Source of the DNA: an uncultured Gammaproteobacteria bacterium
GTDB taxonomy: Bacteria > Pseudomonadota > Gammaproteobacteria > Acidiferrobacterales > CAJVXG01
Direction: 5' to 3'
Length of the DNA: 6,711 nucleotides
Assembly (NCBI GenBank): GCA_913009215.1
Contig: CAJVXG010000089.1
Location: 1-6,711 of the forward strand
Below the pieces are notes generated by a model. It saw nothing but the letters and a program-made list of their open reading frames with translations, was not told where the DNA came from and did no database searches. This document shows, piece after piece, positions 5,360 through 6,711 of this stretch. Numbering within the stretch: the stretch's first letter is position 1; each line of letters starts with the position of its first letter. A program made the translations under genes and the position numbers.

Positions 5360-5782
5360 ATGGCCAGACTTCATCCACAGCTGGAAAAAGATTGTCTGCT
5401 TATCGGCCACTTTCCCTTGTGTCACTTGTTATTGATGCGCGATGCCAATTATCCCTGGTTGATCCTGGTGCCGGATCGTGAAGATATTAATGAGATCTTT
5501 CAGCTAAGCAAGAGCGATCAACAGCAGTTGATGCAAGAATCATCAATTCTGGCATCGGTATTGGTAGAACAATTTCAGGCGGACAAAATTAATATTGCTG
5601 CACTGGGTAATGTGGTTCCGCAATTACATATTCATCATATCGTACGGTATAAGGACGATGCCGCCTGGCCGGCCCCGGTATGGGGGGCAGTAGCCACCAG
5701 GGAATATACAGAGAAGGGCCTGGTTCAGATCATCAAGAAACTGAAACAGGGGCTGGCTGGCCAATGCTCGTTTAAGATCTGA
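5360..5782 (+). CDS. HIT-family nucleotide-binding protein
   Basis: A 140-residue histidine-triad protein, probably cytosolic. HIT proteins hydrolyse nucleoside phosphoramidates, dinucleoside polyphosphates or adenylated compounds. The N-terminal part has the subfamily stretch RDANYPWLILVPDRED at 27-42, then a long helix, then the signature VPQLHIHHIVRYKDD at 86-100 and WPAPVWG at 103-109. Aligned with the usual HxHxHxx, the first triad position is Gln (Q88), while the central, catalytic His (H90) and the third His (H92) remain. I believe this Q-x-H-x-H form is common in this proteobacterial subgroup. The start fits the subgroup N-terminus, although no strong ribosome binding site is seen; it follows the antitoxin-like gene by 6 bases, so translation may be coupled. 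Its stop lies 2 bases from the stop of the convergent cell wall hydrolase, leaving no room for a separate terminator. Confidence 0.87.
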   Translation: MARLHPQLEKDCLLIGHFPLCHLLLMRDANYPWLILVPDREDINEIFQLSKSDQQQLMQESSILASVLVEQFQADKINIAALGNVVPQLHIHHIVRYKDDAAWPAPVWGAVATREYTEKGLVQIIKKLKQGLAGQCSFKI

Positions 5783-5784
5783 GA

Positions 5785-6366
5785 TTACCGGTAAAAAATA
5801 TGCCTGCCGATTTTGGCCACCTGTTTTTTCTGTTTCGCCCAACTGGGATAAATATAGTTGGCGTGGTAGAACAGGGCGCCTTGCAGGCGATTGGTATGAC
5901 GTTGGTAGTAAACATTTTCAGCAATCTCCCAGGCCTTGTACCAGTTTTTGCCTTTCGGGGGCGCCAATTTCCTGAACTCCGTCCAGGAGAAGGCCCCGAC
6001 CTTGCGTTTACGGATACGGTCCCAGTTTTGCTGGTATACGACCTCGCAAATGCTATTGGGATAGCGGCGTGAGGCCACGCGGTTCAGGGTCACCACCGCG
6101 ACTGCAAACTGGCCTTTGGTGGGTTCGCCACGGGACTCGTGGTAGATGTTCAGTGCCAGGCAAGTCAGATCGCGGGTATCACCCTCTTTATTGAACATGA
6201 AATAAAACAGCATGGCAAAGGTGGTTACGACCGAGGCCAGGATAGTAAAAAAAATCAGGCCGTCTTTTTCACTGCTACGCCAGTAAAAGACCAGATCGGT
6301 CTTCCACATGGAGACGGATCTTGCCAGACCAAAATTTCGCAGTTTGTATAGAAAGTCCCCGAACAT
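5785..6366 (-). CDS. Membrane-anchored SleB-type cell wall hydrolase
   Basis: A 193-residue protein with a basic N-terminal cytoplasmic segment, one membrane span at about 36-58 (an uncleaved anchor) and a periplasmic SleB-like hydrolase domain from about 65 to the end. Diagnostic features are NIYHESRGEP at 73-82 with E77 as the expected catalytic acid, AVAVVTLNRV at 88-97, YPNSICEVVYQ at 102-112, FSW at 126-128, ALFYHA at 164-169 and the C-terminal IGRHIFY at 186-192. Spore-type SleB is a lytic transglycosylase; in non-sporing proteobacteria such proteins are thought to remodel peptidoglycan. It lacks the peptidoglycan-binding domain of the Bacillus protein. The start is the first Met of the frame and has only a poor ribosome binding site. 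The gene is alone on its strand and diverges from the last gene in the window. Confidence 0.9.
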   Translation of the reverse strand: MFGDFLYKLRNFGLARSVSMWKTDLVFYWRSSEKDGLIFFTILASVVTTFAMLFYFMFNKEGDTRDLTCLALNIYHESRGEPTKGQFAVAVVTLNRVASRRYPNSICEVVYQQNWDRIRKRKVGAFSWTEFRKLAPPKGKNWYKAWEIAENVYYQRHTNRLQGALFYHANYIYPSWAKQKKQVAKIGRHIFYR

Positions 6367-6418
6367 ACCTAAGTGTAATGATAGACTTTATATATATGCC
6401 ATGAATGGATGGACCAAC

Positions 6419-6448
6419 GGGACAGATGACCGGATCAGCGGGGATAAT
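6419..6448 (+). promoter_or_regulatory. Candidate promoter for the last gene
   Basis: GGGACA (6419-6424, four of six consensus bases) and GATAAT (6443-6448, five of six) are 18 bases apart, giving a start of transcription at about 6455 and a leader of some 24 bases. The position between divergent genes supports it. Confidence 0.4.
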
Positions 6449-6478
6449 TAATTACGCTGGAATAGCAACCATTTAAAG

Positions 6479-6711
6479 ATGAAAATACTATATTCGATTG
6501 TGCTTTCGCCATTTCACCCTGATTTCTCAGCACTTTATTCTGATCTTGGTTGTGAGCCCCATACATTCAGTTCCGAACGAAAGGCAATCCAGGGCCTGAA
6601 ATCCCATGTCCCGGACATTGTGGTTGCCGACTTTATCTATGGCTATAGTAATAATTATGCCGGAGTTAATGTCAGCAATCTCGATGTGTTTTTTCACAGC
6701 CTGCAGAAATA
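6479..6711 (+). CDS. Conserved-looking protein of unknown function, 3' part cut off
   Basis: An open frame beginning MKILYSIVLSPFHPDF and running to the window edge for 77 codons plus two bases (TA). If the next base is A or G it would end there; more likely it continues with Tyr. The segment alternates hydrophobic strands and helices: a first strand (ILYSIVLS), a helix with ERKAIQGLKSH, a second strand PDIVVADF at 45-52, then YGYSNNYAGVN at 54-64 and SNLDVFFHSLQK at 66-77. An acidic residue at the end of a strand inside a small alpha/beta unit recalls response-regulator receiver folds, but the usual receiver motifs are not complete, so this is only a fold guess. The residue pattern looks constrained, and I think similar uncharacterised proteins occur in gammaproteobacteria. 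The ribosome binding site is weak, and a candidate promoter lies just upstream. Confidence 0.7.
   Translation, partial: MKILYSIVLSPFHPDFSALYSDLGCEPHTFSSERKAIQGLKSHVPDIVVADFIYGYSNNYAGVNVSNLDVFFHSLQK

Overview
The window looks like part of a chromosome from a gammaproteobacterium of moderate GC content. This is inferred from protein resemblance (bacterial-type thiopurine methyltransferase, short S30EA ribosome factor, SleB-like hydrolase, HIT family) and from the gene style; no 16S or other decisive marker is present. I see no tRNA, rRNA, insertion sequence, integrase, CRISPR array or phage gene. The genes are mostly single or in short operons that switch strand often.

Left part (1-2823): a complete calcineurin-like metallophosphoesterase (+) converges on a secreted beta-propeller protein of the sorbosone/PQQ-sugar dehydrogenase type (-, 1938-724). 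About 200 bases of divergent spacer follow, then a thiopurine S-methyltransferase (tpm, +). The tpm start is best placed at 2137, just after a candidate promoter, so its mRNA may be leaderless.

Middle part (2824-4293): a 40-residue, very basic small protein (+, 2960-3082) has a clear ribosome binding site. It converges on a short ribosome hibernation factor of the HPF/S30EA family (-), which lies downstream of an orphan phosphoribosyltransferase (-). A well-formed intrinsic terminator lies between those two minus-strand genes but points along the plus strand, so it would stop a transcript antisense to hpf.

Right part (4294-6711): a divergent spacer holds three copies of ATGCCAG in alternating orientation, able to form two mutually exclusive stem-loops. 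From it runs a compact plus-strand operon: tandem zinc-ribbon protein, small membrane peptide, Xre/MbcA/ParS-antitoxin-like protein, HIT-family nucleotide-binding protein. The HIT gene ends 2 bases from a convergent membrane-anchored SleB-type cell wall hydrolase (-, 6366-5785). The window ends inside a conserved-looking protein of unknown function (+, from 6479).

Working together: hpf, the phosphoribosyltransferase and the divergent zinc-ribbon/antitoxin-like/HIT operon could form a stress or nucleotide-metabolism island sharing one control region. That link is inference from layout only. The rest looks like ordinary housekeeping or accessory chromosome.
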